Below are positions 53,958 to 63,790 of a DNA stretch of 64,000 bases, piece by piece. The stretch spans positions 620,001 through 684,000 of the forward strand of contig JROE01000004.1 in the NCBI GenBank assembly GCA_000783305.1, given 5' to 3'. The stretch's first letter is position 1; each line of letters opens with the position of its first letter. The notes under the pieces are model-generated. The model saw only the letters and a program-made list of their open reading frames with translations. It was not told the DNA's origin and searched no databases. The DNA is from Sphingobacteriaceae bacterium DW12 (GTDB lineage: Bacteria; Bacteroidota; Bacteroidia; Sphingobacteriales; Sphingobacteriaceae). The position numbers and the translations under genes are program-made.

Positions 53958-55232
53958 TTAAATCAAATCGAAACCAATATCACGACGGAAATACTTCCCG
54001 TCAAAATAGATTCGACCTGCATCAGCAGTCGCCTGCTGCAGCGCCCCAAACAACGTATCTTGGAGTGTAGTGACCGCAATCACTCGCCCTCCGGCAGTGA
54101 CAATCTCTCCGTTCTGCTCTTTCGTACCGGCCTGAAACACGATAGACTCTTTTACATTCTCAATATTAGAGATTACTTTTCCAGACTCGTATGCTCCGGG
54201 ATACCCCCCAGCGACCAACATCACGGTAACAGCAGTCTTAGGGCTTACCGTATACGATCGCGTCTCTAGGTTACCCTGTGCAACACCTTCCAAAAGGTCT
54301 ACCAAATCCGATTCGATTCTTGGCAAGACCGATTCCGTCTCTGGGTCACCCATACGCACATTATATTCAATGACAAAAGGCTCCCCGCCGACATTCATCA
54401 AACCGATAAAAATAAAGCCCTTATAAGGGATGTTATCTTTTTTCAACCCTTCTACCGTCGGCTTGATAATACGCTCTTCGACTTTACTCAAAAACGTGGC
54501 ATCCGCAAATGGAACGGGAGAAATAGACCCCATACCTCCAGTATTCAATCCTGTATCACCTTCTCCAATACGCTTATAGTCTTTTGCTGAAGGTAATACT
54601 TTATATGAATTGCCATCTGTCAATACAAATACCGACAATTCAATCCCTTTCAAAAATTCCTCTACTACAACTACCTGGCTCGCTGCTCCAAATTTCGAAT
54701 CCGTAATCATTGCTCTAAGCTCAGCTTTAGCATCTTCATAGCTTTCTAATATCAAGACTCCTTTTCCCGCAGCTAGACCGTCAGCTTTCAAGACTATGGG
54801 CAAGCGTTGTGTATCTAAGTAAGCAATCCCCTCTTCTAGGTTAGACTTATCAAAAGAACGAGATGCCGCCGTAGGGATTTGATGCCTGTCCATAAATTGC
54901 TTTGAAAAATCCTTCGAACCTTCCAATTGTGCACCCTCTTGTTGAGGACCAATAACCGGAATGTGTTTTAGATCCTCTCTATTCAAAAAGAAATCATGAA
55001 TGCCCTTAACAAGGGGCTCTTCAGGTCCTACGAGAACCATATCGATAGCGTTTTCCAACGAAAATTTGGCGATACCTTCAAAATCCGTCACTTTAAGATC
55101 TACATTTTGACCATATAACTGCGTGCCGGCATTTCCTGGCGCGATAAACAATTTGTCTAATTTTTTACTTTGGGCGATTTTATATGCAAAGGCTGATTCT
55201 CTTCCGCCTGAACCAATGATTAGGATATTCAT
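53958..55232 (-). CDS. purD: Phosphoribosylamine--glycine ligase
   Basis: 424 residues. PurD makes glycinamide ribonucleotide in purine synthesis. ATP-grasp motifs are visible: MNILIIGSGGRESAFAYKIA, VLVGPEEPLVKGI, LPIVLKADGLAAGKGVLI, VVVEEFLKGIELSVFVLTDG, LNTGGMGSISPVPF and EYNVRMGDPETESVLP. Length complete. A TAAGTTTG box lies 5 bases before the ATG. Single gene. Confidence 0.97.
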   Translation of the reverse strand: MNILIIGSGGRESAFAYKIAQSKKLDKLFIAPGNAGTQLYGQNVDLKVTDFEGIAKFSLENAIDMVLVGPEEPLVKGIHDFFLNREDLKHIPVIGPQQEGAQLEGSKDFSKQFMDRHQIPTAASRSFDKSNLEEGIAYLDTQRLPIVLKADGLAAGKGVLILESYEDAKAELRAMITDSKFGAASQVVVVEEFLKGIELSVFVLTDGNSYKVLPSAKDYKRIGEGDTGLNTGGMGSISPVPFADATFLSKVEERIIKPTVEGLKKDNIPYKGFIFIGLMNVGGEPFVIEYNVRMGDPETESVLPRIESDLVDLLEGVAQGNLETRSYTVSPKTAVTVMLVAGGYPGAYESGKVISNIENVKESIVFQAGTKEQNGEIVTAGGRVIAVTTLQDTLFGALQQATADAGRIYFDGKYFRRDIGFDLI

Positions 55233-55236
55233 AGTA

Positions 55237-55244
55237 CAAACTTA
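55237..55244 (-). promoter_or_regulatory. -7 box of purD
   Basis: TAAGTTTG on the minus strand, 4 bases from the purD ATG. No TTG at the ideal distance. Confidence 0.5.
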
Positions 55245-55530
55245 GATAAATTATTCATTTATACTTAACAAAATCTGTGTGTGTTCACAAATTATTACAC
55301 CTTGTATCTGCCTTTAACCAATACCATTACAGCCAAAATAGCGCGGGTTCGAATCTGTATCTTCCCTTGACCTAACACTTCATTTGTTTATTATTAAAAT
55401 CACTTTATATTTCATTCATTTTTTCTTAATTTTCAAAAAAAACAATCATGTCATACATCTATCCCGAACGGGAGAAAGTAAGTCGTAAATAGTTTTGGCC
55501 AATTAAACCAATTACATAAAAAAATCAATC

Positions 55531-58212
55531 ATGAGTTCAAAATACCTCCTCTTGTGTTTGTTTATCTTCCTAAGCCGCTTAGGATACGCCCAGACCACCT
55601 CTTTAGAACACACCACACAAAAGCTAGACAGCTACCTCTCGAATAATTTTCAAGAAAAATTATATCTACAGCTAGACAAGCAGCACTATACTGCCGGCGA
55701 GACCATTTGGTTCAAAGTCTACGCAACCGTGGGCATTGAAAACCTCTTATCCAATATTAGCGGAATAGGATACATTGAGCTAATCGGTCCCCAAAAGAAA
55801 ATCATTAAATCACTTACGATACCACTCACCGCAGGGTTGGGTGTCGGAGACATCGACCTCATAGATACCCTCATAGAAGGTTCATACCGCATACGGGCCT
55901 ATACCAACTGGATGCGCAATCAAGGAGAAGAATACTTTTTTGACAAAACCATAAATATCGCCAATGGACGAGGAGATAATATCGTTACCAAAACGACCTT
56001 CGTCACCAACCAAGACGAAAAGAACAAAAACAACATCTACTCCATAGAGCTCAAAGACCTCTTAGGAGCCCCACTCATCAATAGCAATGTACACTATCAA
56101 GTGTACACAAACGAAAAAATAGAGGACAAGGGTCGAGAAAAATCAGACATCACCGGGAAGATTGAAATCAAAACAAAAAAAGAATTCACAAATGGCTACA
56201 TCCTCCTGACTTTTGAATCTACCGATCAAAGAACGGTTAAAAAAATCATCCCGCTCCAACAACCTTCCCAAAACAGTATCCAACTATTCCCGGAAGGCGG
56301 GATACTCCTGAACAATACCCTCGGCAAAATAGGTGTAAAGACATTACAACCCAATGGATTGGGAATTCAATCAAAAGGTAAGGTCTTGAATGAAAAAGAG
56401 GAATTGGTTGCCGAGTTTGAGACCAATCATTTGGGGATGGGGAGCTTCTCCATTAATGCCCTATCACAACACAAATATACGGCACACCTTACCTTCGAAG
56501 ACGGCACGACCAAGACTGCTGAGCTTCCCAAGACCGAATCTTCGGGTATCGCCGTATCTGTCAATCCTTTTATGAAAGACAGGCTCGCCATACAATACAG
56601 CTTATCGACCGATCTCTTAGATCAAAAAGAAGTCTATTTAATGGTTCAGCATTTGGGAGAAATTCTATATGTCGCCAAGCAAAAGGCAACTAAAAATGAA
56701 ATGCTATTCATGGTCCCTAAGAAAGACCTCCCCTCTGGAGTCTTTCAAGTCACGTTGCTATCCAATGCCGGGTTGCCCCTGAGCGAAAGAATGGTCTTCA
56801 ATTCCAACCCAAAGAACTTCCTTCCTCTTAAGGTAGCACTCGACAATACTACTTACATCAACAGGAGCAAAGTACAGGTCAAACTAACGGATGCGACCAC
56901 AGATACGACCAACTTTGCCAGTCTATCTGCAGCTGTCATCAACCTAGACCGCAACCAACCGTATAAGAAGTATGGGACAACCATCTTTTCTCAATTGCTC
57001 CTCTCCTCTGATATAAAAGGGTACCTACAAGAGCCGGGGTATTATTTTGAAAACACGGATAGCATCCGTTTGACGGATTTAGACAATTTGATGCTCACCC
57101 AGGGTTGGAGAAAAATTGAGTGGCAGCGCATAGACTCGGCAGCAGCAGCAAAACCCACCTTCGCTCCTGAAAAAGAATTATCCATCAAAGGTACGGTACG
57201 GAAATACGCAAGAAAAGCCGTCGCTCCCAATGCAAAGCTAAAATTAATTTCCACGCGCAGCTTTTTAGACTACATCGATACCACGGCCACTGCAGAGGGT
57301 CGGTTTAACTTTGACAAGCTCATCTTCCCAGACAGTGTCAAATTCTTGATTACCGCCACCGATGAAAACGGAAAGAAAAATGTCGAGATTGATGTAGATC
57401 CACAGTCATACCCACTTATTACCGCAAATAAAAATGCTCCTGACGAATCGGGAGATATCAATCTCCAATTGCATCAAAGTATCCTATCCAATCAGCGCAT
57501 GTTTGCAGAAATGCAGCAAAAAGGACTGATGCAAAAAACAATTTTTCTGGAAGAGGTCACGATCAACAAACGTGTAGAGAAAAAAGCTTCTGAGCAATCT
57601 TCCAACCTGAATGGTGCTGGCAGGGCCGATCAAATCCTCGACGCTAAGGACCTAGAGACTTGCCCTTCTTTAGAAATGTGCCTTAACGGACGGTTAATGG
57701 GAGTTTATTTTCAAAATGGCATTCCTTACAATACGCGCGGCAACGTACCCATGCAAATCGTTCTGGATGGTATGTATATTGAAGGAAACCAACTCAGCAT
57801 GATCAATTCCTTTGATGTCGAAAGTATAGAAGTACTACGAAACGCCTCCTATACCGCTATATACGGGTCGTACGGTGGTGGCGGTGTCATTGTAATCACA
57901 TCTAAGAGAGGTAAATCAGGTTTATCAAGCAACTTTACTCCCAAAGGGATTGCGACGGCCACACCGAAAGGCCTGCATCTCAATAAAACGTTCTTCAAGC
58001 CAGACTATGAAGTCAATAGTCCAGAGAAAGCATTCACCAGAGATTACCGCTCCACCATACACTGGGAGCCCAACCTCATCCTCAAAGACCAAGATGGAGC
58101 AGGCTTCTTCTTTTACACCTCGGATGAGAAGGGTACATACCAAATGACCGTAGAAGGCGTTGATACTAAAGGCAGATTGGTGAGCAAGATCGTAGATTTT
58201 GAAGTTAAATAA
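55531..58212 (+). CDS. MG2-domain protein with TonB-plug-like C-terminal region but no barrel
   Basis: 893 residues with a signal peptide (LFIFLSRLGYAQT). Residues about 40-150 form a macroglobulin MG2-like domain (YLQLDKQHYTAGETIWFKVYA, IEGSYRIRAYTNWMRNQGEEYF). Repeated beta domains follow, then a carboxypeptidase-D-like segment, and near residues 690-800 a plug-like motif with MQIVLDGMYIEGNQLSMINS and SIEVLRNASYTAIYGSYGG. The chain ends without the barrel expected of a receptor. A TAGTTTTG box lies at 55490-55497. Likely an outer-surface or periplasmic scaffold; function unknown. Confidence 0.8.
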   Translation: MSSKYLLLCLFIFLSRLGYAQTTSLEHTTQKLDSYLSNNFQEKLYLQLDKQHYTAGETIWFKVYATVGIENLLSNISGIGYIELIGPQKKIIKSLTIPLTAGLGVGDIDLIDTLIEGSYRIRAYTNWMRNQGEEYFFDKTINIANGRGDNIVTKTTFVTNQDEKNKNNIYSIELKDLLGAPLINSNVHYQVYTNEKIEDKGREKSDITGKIEIKTKKEFTNGYILLTFESTDQRTVKKIIPLQQPSQNSIQLFPEGGILLNNTLGKIGVKTLQPNGLGIQSKGKVLNEKEELVAEFETNHLGMGSFSINALSQHKYTAHLTFEDGTTKTAELPKTESSGIAVSVNPFMKDRLAIQYSLSTDLLDQKEVYLMVQHLGEILYVAKQKATKNEMLFMVPKKDLPSGVFQVTLLSNAGLPLSERMVFNSNPKNFLPLKVALDNTTYINRSKVQVKLTDATTDTTNFASLSAAVINLDRNQPYKKYGTTIFSQLLLSSDIKGYLQEPGYYFENTDSIRLTDLDNLMLTQGWRKIEWQRIDSAAAAKPTFAPEKELSIKGTVRKYARKAVAPNAKLKLISTRSFLDYIDTTATAEGRFNFDKLIFPDSVKFLITATDENGKKNVEIDVDPQSYPLITANKNAPDESGDINLQLHQSILSNQRMFAEMQQKGLMQKTIFLEEVTINKRVEKKASEQSSNLNGAGRADQILDAKDLETCPSLEMCLNGRLMGVYFQNGIPYNTRGNVPMQIVLDGMYIEGNQLSMINSFDVESIEVLRNASYTAIYGSYGGGGVIVITSKRGKSGLSSNFTPKGIATATPKGLHLNKTFFKPDYEVNSPEKAFTRDYRSTIHWEPNLILKDQDGAGFFFYTSDEKGTYQMTVEGVDTKGRLVSKIVDFEVK

Positions 58213-58220
58213 ATACATGC

Positions 58221-58988
58221 ATGGAATTCATAAAAGTTAATATAGAAGAACGGATCGCCCACATCGCTCTGGACAGAGGTAAGTCAAACGCTATGCACCT
58301 AGAGATGATTGAAGAATTAACATCGGCTATTAAGCAAGCTGAAGAAAATCCAGCGATAGAGGGATTGATTCTTCACGGTAAAGAAAATTTTTTCACGTCG
58401 GGATTAGACCTGATTACCCTATACCAATATAACGAGCAACAGATGGAGACCTTTTGGACTCAGTTCCTCTCCCTTATCCACCAGCTGGCAGGATTTCCCA
58501 AACCTGCGGTTGCTGCCATTTCGGGACATAGTCCCGCAGGGGGATGTGTACTGGGCATCTGTTGCGACTATCGCGTCATGGCTCAAGGCGACTTCATTGT
58601 CGGACTGAATGAAGTGCCCGTTGGAATTGTTGTCCCAGAAAGCATTTTCGAGTTGTATAGCTTTTGGATAGGAAAGAGACGAGCCTATCAATATCTATTG
58701 GAAGGTAAGCTTTTAAAGCCTGAAGAAGCGCTCGAAGTAGGCCTAGTAGATGAGCTGGTCAGCCCTATTAGTATCAAGACCGCTGCCCTACGCAAAATTA
58801 AACTGCTGACACAATTTGAAAAAAATGCTTGGCGCACAACAAAGCTCAACCTCCGAAAAAACCTACTCCATACCATCAAAACGGATCAGGCCGCAGACGT
58901 AGCCCAGGCCCTTCAGCAATGGTGGGCACCCAGTACGCGAGCCGTGCTCAAAACAATTATCGAAAATCTAACCGCTAAAAAGTCTTAA
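58221..58988 (+). CDS. Enoyl-CoA hydratase/isomerase family protein
   Basis: 255 residues, crotonase fold: IAHIALDRGKSNAMHLEM, GLILHGKENFFTSGLDLITLY (first oxyanion-hole part) and AISGHSPAGGCVLGICCDYRVMA. The second-helix acidic pair of hydratases is only partly present, and the neighbour is a DECR-like SDR, so a delta3,delta2-enoyl-CoA isomerase is more likely than a hydratase (inference). It starts 8 bases after the MG2 protein and ends 1 base before the SDR, a tight operon. Confidence 0.85.
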   Translation: MEFIKVNIEERIAHIALDRGKSNAMHLEMIEELTSAIKQAEENPAIEGLILHGKENFFTSGLDLITLYQYNEQQMETFWTQFLSLIHQLAGFPKPAVAAISGHSPAGGCVLGICCDYRVMAQGDFIVGLNEVPVGIVVPESIFELYSFWIGKRRAYQYLLEGKLLKPEEALEVGLVDELVSPISIKTAALRKIKLLTQFEKNAWRTTKLNLRKNLLHTIKTDQAADVAQALQQWWAPSTRAVLKTIIENLTAKKS

Positions 58989-58989
58989 C

Positions 58990-59871
58990 ATGGAAGCATT
59001 GAAAGTTGAAGGAGCACTACGTGAGAACTCATTAAAAGGAAAGACTATCGTCGTGACAGGAGGCGGTACGGGCTTAGGACGCAAAATGGCGACCTATTTT
59101 TTGGAACTAGGCGCTAATATTGTCATCTCTAGTCGCAAAATAGATGTCCTCGATAAAGCTGCAACGGAGATGATGCAAGAAAAAGGGGGCGCTGTACTGC
59201 CCGTTGCCTGTGATATCCGCAATATTGAAGAGGTGGAAAACCTGCTAAAAGTAACTGAGGAAAAATTTGGAAGAATTGACGTGTTAGTCAACAATGCCGC
59301 AGGTAACTTTATCTCCCCCACGGAACGTCTATCAGCCAATGCCTTCTCAACCGTCATAGACATTGTCCTCAAGGGCACTGTCAACTGCACATTGACGTTT
59401 GGCAAAAATTGGATCAAGCGCAAACAGCAAGCCACAGTGCTCAATATCATAACGACCTATGCCTTTACTGGCTCTGGCTATGTCGTGCCATCCGCTGTAG
59501 CAAAGGGGGGGGTATTGACTCTCACCAAATCCTTGGCTGCTGAATGGGGGAAGTATGGCATCCGCAACAACGCCATAGCTCCCGGGCCTTTCCCCACAAA
59601 GGGAGCCTGGGACAGATTACTTCCTGGGGACCTCGCAGAAAAGTTTGACTTCAAAAATCGAGTACCGTTGAAACGAGTAGGAGATCATCAAGAGCTTGCC
59701 AATCTCGCAGCTTTTCTTATCTCAGATTTCGCAGGCTATATCAACGGAGAGATTATCACCATCGATGGCGGAGAATGGTTACAGGGCGCAGGACAATTCA
59801 ACGGTTTCGAAGCCATTCCGGAAGAGATGTGGGATATGATAGAAAGTAGCATCCGAAACAACAATAAATAA
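58990..59871 (+). CDS. SDR-family oxidoreductase resembling 2,4-dienoyl-CoA reductase
   Basis: 293 residues. NADP-binding TGGGTGLG (23-30) and NNAAG (101-105) define the classical SDR fold. At the usual YxxxK site the sequence is S168-A-V-A-K172, so the Tyr is missing, as in 2,4-dienoyl-CoA reductases. IRNNAIAPGPFPTKGAWDRL and the C-terminal EIITIDGGEWLQGAGQ also fit that branch. With the upstream crotonase gene it gives the two auxiliary steps for unsaturated fatty acids. Activity inferred, not proven. Confidence 0.85.
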   Translation: MEALKVEGALRENSLKGKTIVVTGGGTGLGRKMATYFLELGANIVISSRKIDVLDKAATEMMQEKGGAVLPVACDIRNIEEVENLLKVTEEKFGRIDVLVNNAAGNFISPTERLSANAFSTVIDIVLKGTVNCTLTFGKNWIKRKQQATVLNIITTYAFTGSGYVVPSAVAKGGVLTLTKSLAAEWGKYGIRNNAIAPGPFPTKGAWDRLLPGDLAEKFDFKNRVPLKRVGDHQELANLAAFLISDFAGYINGEIITIDGGEWLQGAGQFNGFEAIPEEMWDMIESSIRNNNK

Positions 59872-60049
59872 GACAAACGAGTCTCCGTATTATCCTCACG
59901 GAAAGTGTCCGCAATTCTCCCATAGTATCGATATATCCAAATGCTTGGGACAGGCCCCTATTGGATAGTATCCATGGTAATCCGTAAAAAATTTATTTAG
60001 CAATCCTATCATGATTGACTATATTTATGACCAACTTAGAGTTTAGCAT

Positions 60050-61783
60050 ATGAGTAGAATTGACACAAATACGCAAGCCAAAATCAACCAATGGCTTAGT
60101 TCGGAATATGACCTTGATACCACACAAAAGGTTCAACAACTGGTCGACAATAACGAAGAGACCGAGCTTATTGACAGCTTTTATAAAGACCTTGAGTTTG
60201 GTACCGGAGGACTTCGTGGCATTATGGGCGTCGGGTCTAACCGAATGAACAAATACACAATTGGCAAAGCCACACAAGGACTGGCCAATTATCTCAAAAA
60301 AAGTTTTCCTGGGCAGCCGCTCAACGTAGCAATTGCCTACGACAGCCGCAATAATTCTCAACCCTTCGGTCAGTTGGTTGCAGATGTCTTTTCTGCAAAC
60401 GACATCACTGTTTATCTCTTTGAGCAGCTCAGACCTACTCCTATGCTTTCTTTTGCCATTAGACACTTTGGCTGCCAAAGCGGGGTCATGCTCACAGCAT
60501 CGCACAATCCAAAGGAATACAACGGATACAAGGCTTATTGGAACGATGGATGCCAACTTACTGCTCCCCATGACAAGAATGTAATAGACGAGGTGAATGC
60601 CATTAAATCTGTCAACGAAATCTCCTTTACAGCAAAGACCAACAACATTATTCCCGTTGGTGAGGAGATGGACGACCTGTATATCCAAGCCAACAAATCT
60701 CTCAGTATACACCCGGAGATAGTTGCTGCACAGAAAGACCTTAAAATTGTCTTCTCTCCCATACACGGCACAGGCATCACCATCGTCCCTAAACTACTTA
60801 AAGCTTGGGGATTTGAGAATATCACCATCGTAGAAGAACAAGCAGAGCCTAATGGTAACTTTCCAACCGTAATCTACCCGAATCCCGAAGAAGAGGATGC
60901 CATGTCAATGGCAAAGGCTAAAGGAGAAGCTATACAAGCAGACCTAGTAATGGCTACCGACCCAGACGCAGATCGCGTCGGTGTCGCGATTAGAGACCAT
61001 CAGGGACGCCTACAGTTAATCAACGGAAACCAAATCGGCAGTTTATTGATTTACTATGTACTCAGCGCTCGGACAGCCCTTAAAAACCTTCCGGCCAGTC
61101 CCTATATTGTCAAAACCATCGTCACGACCAATCTGCAGGCTGATATTGCCGCACATTTCAAGGTCAAGCACTATGAGACCCTTACAGGATTCAAATATAT
61201 AGGTGAACTCATCACCAACCTCTTGGGCCAAGAACAATATTTGGCTGGTGGAGAAGAGAGTTACGGTTACTTAGTCGGTGACCTGGTCAGGGACAAAGAT
61301 GCTCCCAATGCCTGTGCTTTTCTTGCCGAAATGGCGGCTTATTTCAAACATCAAGGCAAATCTCTCTATGATGTATTGCTAGAAATCTATCAACAATTTG
61401 GCTGCTATCAAGAAAAGCTTGTCTCGCTCACCAAAAAAGGAAAAGCAGGTGCAGAAGAGATTAACGCCATGATGGTGAGACTGCGTCAAGATATCCCCGC
61501 TACCTTAGGAGGTGTCCCGGTGAAAGAAGTTCGGGACTATCAAAATCGGGTATCCATTGATTTGGCTACCGGTCAAAAATCCCCCATCGAATTGCCACAG
61601 TCTGACGTCTTGCAGTTCATTACCGTAGATGGAGATGTCATTTCAGCGAGACCTTCTGGCACAGAACCCAAAATAAAATTTTATTGCTCGGTCAAAGCAC
61701 CCCTCGAAAGCGCAAAAGATTATCTCGATGTCAGCAAGCAGCTCGACAACAAAGTAGAACAAATGTTGGCAGATATTATCTAA
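60050..61783 (+). CDS. Phosphoglucomutase/phosphomannomutase
   Basis: 577 residues in four alpha/beta domains. Catalytic serine loop VMLTASHNPKEYNGYKAYW, metal loop ATDPDADRVGVAI, sugar-binding loop LAGGEESYGYLVGDLVRDKDA and phosphate loop SARPSGTEPKIKFY are all intact. It interconverts hexose 1- and 6-phosphates. Length matches the long PgcA-type branch. The NUDIX gene follows after 10 bases, so the two are co-transcribed. Confidence 0.95.
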   Translation: MSRIDTNTQAKINQWLSSEYDLDTTQKVQQLVDNNEETELIDSFYKDLEFGTGGLRGIMGVGSNRMNKYTIGKATQGLANYLKKSFPGQPLNVAIAYDSRNNSQPFGQLVADVFSANDITVYLFEQLRPTPMLSFAIRHFGCQSGVMLTASHNPKEYNGYKAYWNDGCQLTAPHDKNVIDEVNAIKSVNEISFTAKTNNIIPVGEEMDDLYIQANKSLSIHPEIVAAQKDLKIVFSPIHGTGITIVPKLLKAWGFENITIVEEQAEPNGNFPTVIYPNPEEEDAMSMAKAKGEAIQADLVMATDPDADRVGVAIRDHQGRLQLINGNQIGSLLIYYVLSARTALKNLPASPYIVKTIVTTNLQADIAAHFKVKHYETLTGFKYIGELITNLLGQEQYLAGGEESYGYLVGDLVRDKDAPNACAFLAEMAAYFKHQGKSLYDVLLEIYQQFGCYQEKLVSLTKKGKAGAEEINAMMVRLRQDIPATLGGVPVKEVRDYQNRVSIDLATGQKSPIELPQSDVLQFITVDGDVISARPSGTEPKIKFYCSVKAPLESAKDYLDVSKQLDNKVEQMLADII

Positions 61784-61793
61784 TCTTTACACG

Positions 61794-62336
61794 ATGGAAA
61801 AATGGAAACTACTTGCTTCAGAATACTTGGTTAAGAGACCTTGGGCAACCCTTCGTGTCGATAAATTACAGCTCCCCAATGGAAATATCAAAGACGAGTA
61901 CTATGTCCTTGAATACCCGACCTGGGTCAATATGATAGGCATTACTCGCGATCAAAATATACTCTTTGTCCGTCAGTATCGGCATGGGGCCGATAAAATC
62001 CTCGTCGAACTTCCTGCTGGAGTTGTTGAAGATGGCGAAAATCCGGCCGATGCTGCTCGTCGAGAGCTCTTGGAAGAGACAGGATATGCTTTTGATAGCA
62101 TCAAAGAAATATGTAAACTCTATGCCAACCCGGCCACCAGCGGCAATCTTACTTATACTTACCTGTTGACGGGGGGGCTGAAGGTCCAAGAGCAGGAATT
62201 GGACAATTCGGAAGACATAGAAGTCGTTATCATGTCCATCGAGGAAGCAAAAATATTTTTATTTGAAAACAAACTCGGGCAAGCGCTACACACAGCAGCT
62301 CTCTTTTACGCGCTAAAAGAAATAGACGCATTATAG
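61794..62336 (+). CDS. NUDIX hydrolase (ADP-ribose/nucleotide-sugar pyrophosphatase-like)
   Basis: 180 residues with a complete Nudix box: GVVEDGENPADAARRELLEETG. Upstream NILFVRQYRHGADKILVELPAG matches the ADP-ribose pyrophosphatase group. Located behind the sugar mutase, it may clear nucleotide sugars or ADP-ribose. Substrate inferred. Confidence 0.92.
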   Translation: MEKWKLLASEYLVKRPWATLRVDKLQLPNGNIKDEYYVLEYPTWVNMIGITRDQNILFVRQYRHGADKILVELPAGVVEDGENPADAARRELLEETGYAFDSIKEICKLYANPATSGNLTYTYLLTGGLKVQEQELDNSEDIEVVIMSIEEAKIFLFENKLGQALHTAALFYALKEIDAL

Positions 62337-62345
62337 GCATGCACA

Positions 62346-62399
62346 AATAGGCAAGGTATCCCGCCTCTCATAGCGACGATACCCTGCCTATTTTGGCTT
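62346..62399 (+). terminator. Terminator after the mutase-NUDIX operon
   Basis: ATAGGCA pairs with TGCCTAT, continuing GGTATC/GATACC after one mismatch, followed by TTTTGGCTTTT. Confidence 0.8.
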
Positions 62400-62420
62400 T
62401 TGAAGCCGTTCGCTTTTTTG

Positions 62421-62428
62421 TACCTTTG
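62421..62428 (+). promoter_or_regulatory. -7 box of the gene at 62433
   Basis: TACCTTTG, a perfect TAnnTTTG, followed by CGGC and the ATG. A frame start at 62400 lies upstream of it and is rejected. Confidence 0.6.
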
Positions 62429-62432
62429 CGGC

Positions 62433-63743
62433 ATGGCGAGAGAAATAATAGAAACTAAGAGAAAGGCACTTCAAATCAATCTTAATCCAGATATCTACGG
62501 CACTTTTGCGGAGATAGGTGGAGGGCAGGAAGTTGCTCGAAATTTCTTTGGTGCTGGAGCAGCATCCGGGACCATCGCAAAAACCATATCGGCCTATGAC
62601 ATGGCTTTCAGTGACGCCATATATGGTGCCGAAGAGTCGGGAAGATACGTAAGTAGAACTCGACTTAACAAAATGCTCCACCATGAATTTGAACTGCTGA
62701 CTGAGCGCCTTGTTGGCGAAAAATATGTCCATAAAAAGTTCTTCTCCTTCGCCAATACTGTCACCACATTAAATTTTACGAAAACCAACGAACCCCATGG
62801 GTGGATTGGCATCCGATTCCAGAGTGTAAAAGATGGTCCCATAAATCAAATCATCATCCATACCAGGCTACTGGATAATGACAATCAAGTACAGCAGAAG
62901 GTGTTGGGGACCATCGGTGTCAACCTCGTGTATGCTGCCTACTTTTATACCAATGACATCCAGTCCATGATAGAGTCTTTGGTTGACAATGTCTCGCCAG
63001 GCTCGGTAGAGATCGACTTAGTGAAGGTCGAGGGCCCTGTTTTTGAAAGTGTAAATGAACGATTGATCAACTTATATCTTGTAGCCAAGGGATTCTCCAA
63101 AGCAGCTATTTTCAAACCTGACGGAAAAGCGGCGCAAAGCAAGGACTACCTTTACAAAAAAGACATCATCATACTCCGTACAAAATATCGCCAGAAATCA
63201 TTACCAAACTTTGACTTGTTCAACTTAGCCGTAGAGCAATTTAAGCGAAATACACATGCCGACCCTGACAATGTCGTCGTCATGATTGAAGTACTCATGG
63301 GCAATGTTCTTGAAGAAGATTCAAATATCTCCAATGAAGACCTAAAATACTTTGCAGAGCGTGCTGAATACCTTTGCTCAACAGGGAATAATATTCTAGT
63401 ATCCAATTTTAGACGGAATAATCACTTAGCAGAATACATGTCCCAGTTTAAACCTGGTAATATTGGTATTGCTTCCAACATATCCAACTTGAAAAATATC
63501 TTCAACTCTGACCAATACAACAAAGATCATTACACAAACGAATTGTTAGGCTATATCAGTGGTATGTTCAATAAAAATGTCAAGCTATATGTCTACCCCT
63601 ATATGAATAAGCAGGAAGACATCATTACGACCAAAAATCTGAAGGTATCTCCCGAAGCAAAACCTCTATTTGATTTCTTGATACAGAATAAGTATATTAT
63701 TGACATTGAAAATTACGACCCGAAATTTGTCAAAACCATATAA
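62433..63743 (+). CDS. Conserved protein of unknown function (Bacteroidota)
   Basis: 436 residues from ATG 62433, which fits the promoter. No signal peptide or membrane helix. Conserved-looking segments are ALQINLNPDIYGTFAEIGGGQEVARNFF, GAEESGRYVSRTRLNKMLHHEF, EPHGWIGIRFQ and PDNVVVMIEVLMGNVLEEDSN. I recall related proteins across the phylum, some carrying a nicotinate-nucleotide adenylyltransferase label, but no catalytic motif of that family is visible. Cytoplasmic. Single gene with its own terminator. Confidence 0.8.
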   Translation: MAREIIETKRKALQINLNPDIYGTFAEIGGGQEVARNFFGAGAASGTIAKTISAYDMAFSDAIYGAEESGRYVSRTRLNKMLHHEFELLTERLVGEKYVHKKFFSFANTVTTLNFTKTNEPHGWIGIRFQSVKDGPINQIIIHTRLLDNDNQVQQKVLGTIGVNLVYAAYFYTNDIQSMIESLVDNVSPGSVEIDLVKVEGPVFESVNERLINLYLVAKGFSKAAIFKPDGKAAQSKDYLYKKDIIILRTKYRQKSLPNFDLFNLAVEQFKRNTHADPDNVVVMIEVLMGNVLEEDSNISNEDLKYFAERAEYLCSTGNNILVSNFRRNNHLAEYMSQFKPGNIGIASNISNLKNIFNSDQYNKDHYTNELLGYISGMFNKNVKLYVYPYMNKQEDIITTKNLKVSPEAKPLFDFLIQNKYIIDIENYDPKFVKTI

Positions 63744-63752
63744 CAGGCATTT

Positions 63753-63790
63753 ACAAGAAAAGGCTTTCCGTTTGGAAAGCCTTTTCTTGT
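63753..63790. terminator. Bidirectional terminator at the window end
   Basis: ACAAGAAAAGGCTTTCC (63753-63769) and GGAAAGCCTTTTCTTGT (63774-63790) form a 17-base perfect stem around GTTT. It lies between convergent genes; its foot touches the stop codon of the minus-strand gene. Confidence 0.9.

Noticed and set aside
55335..55355. tRNA fragment or att site (GGGTTCGAATC)
   Set aside because: Resembles a T-loop, but no matching stem or other tRNA arm surrounds it.
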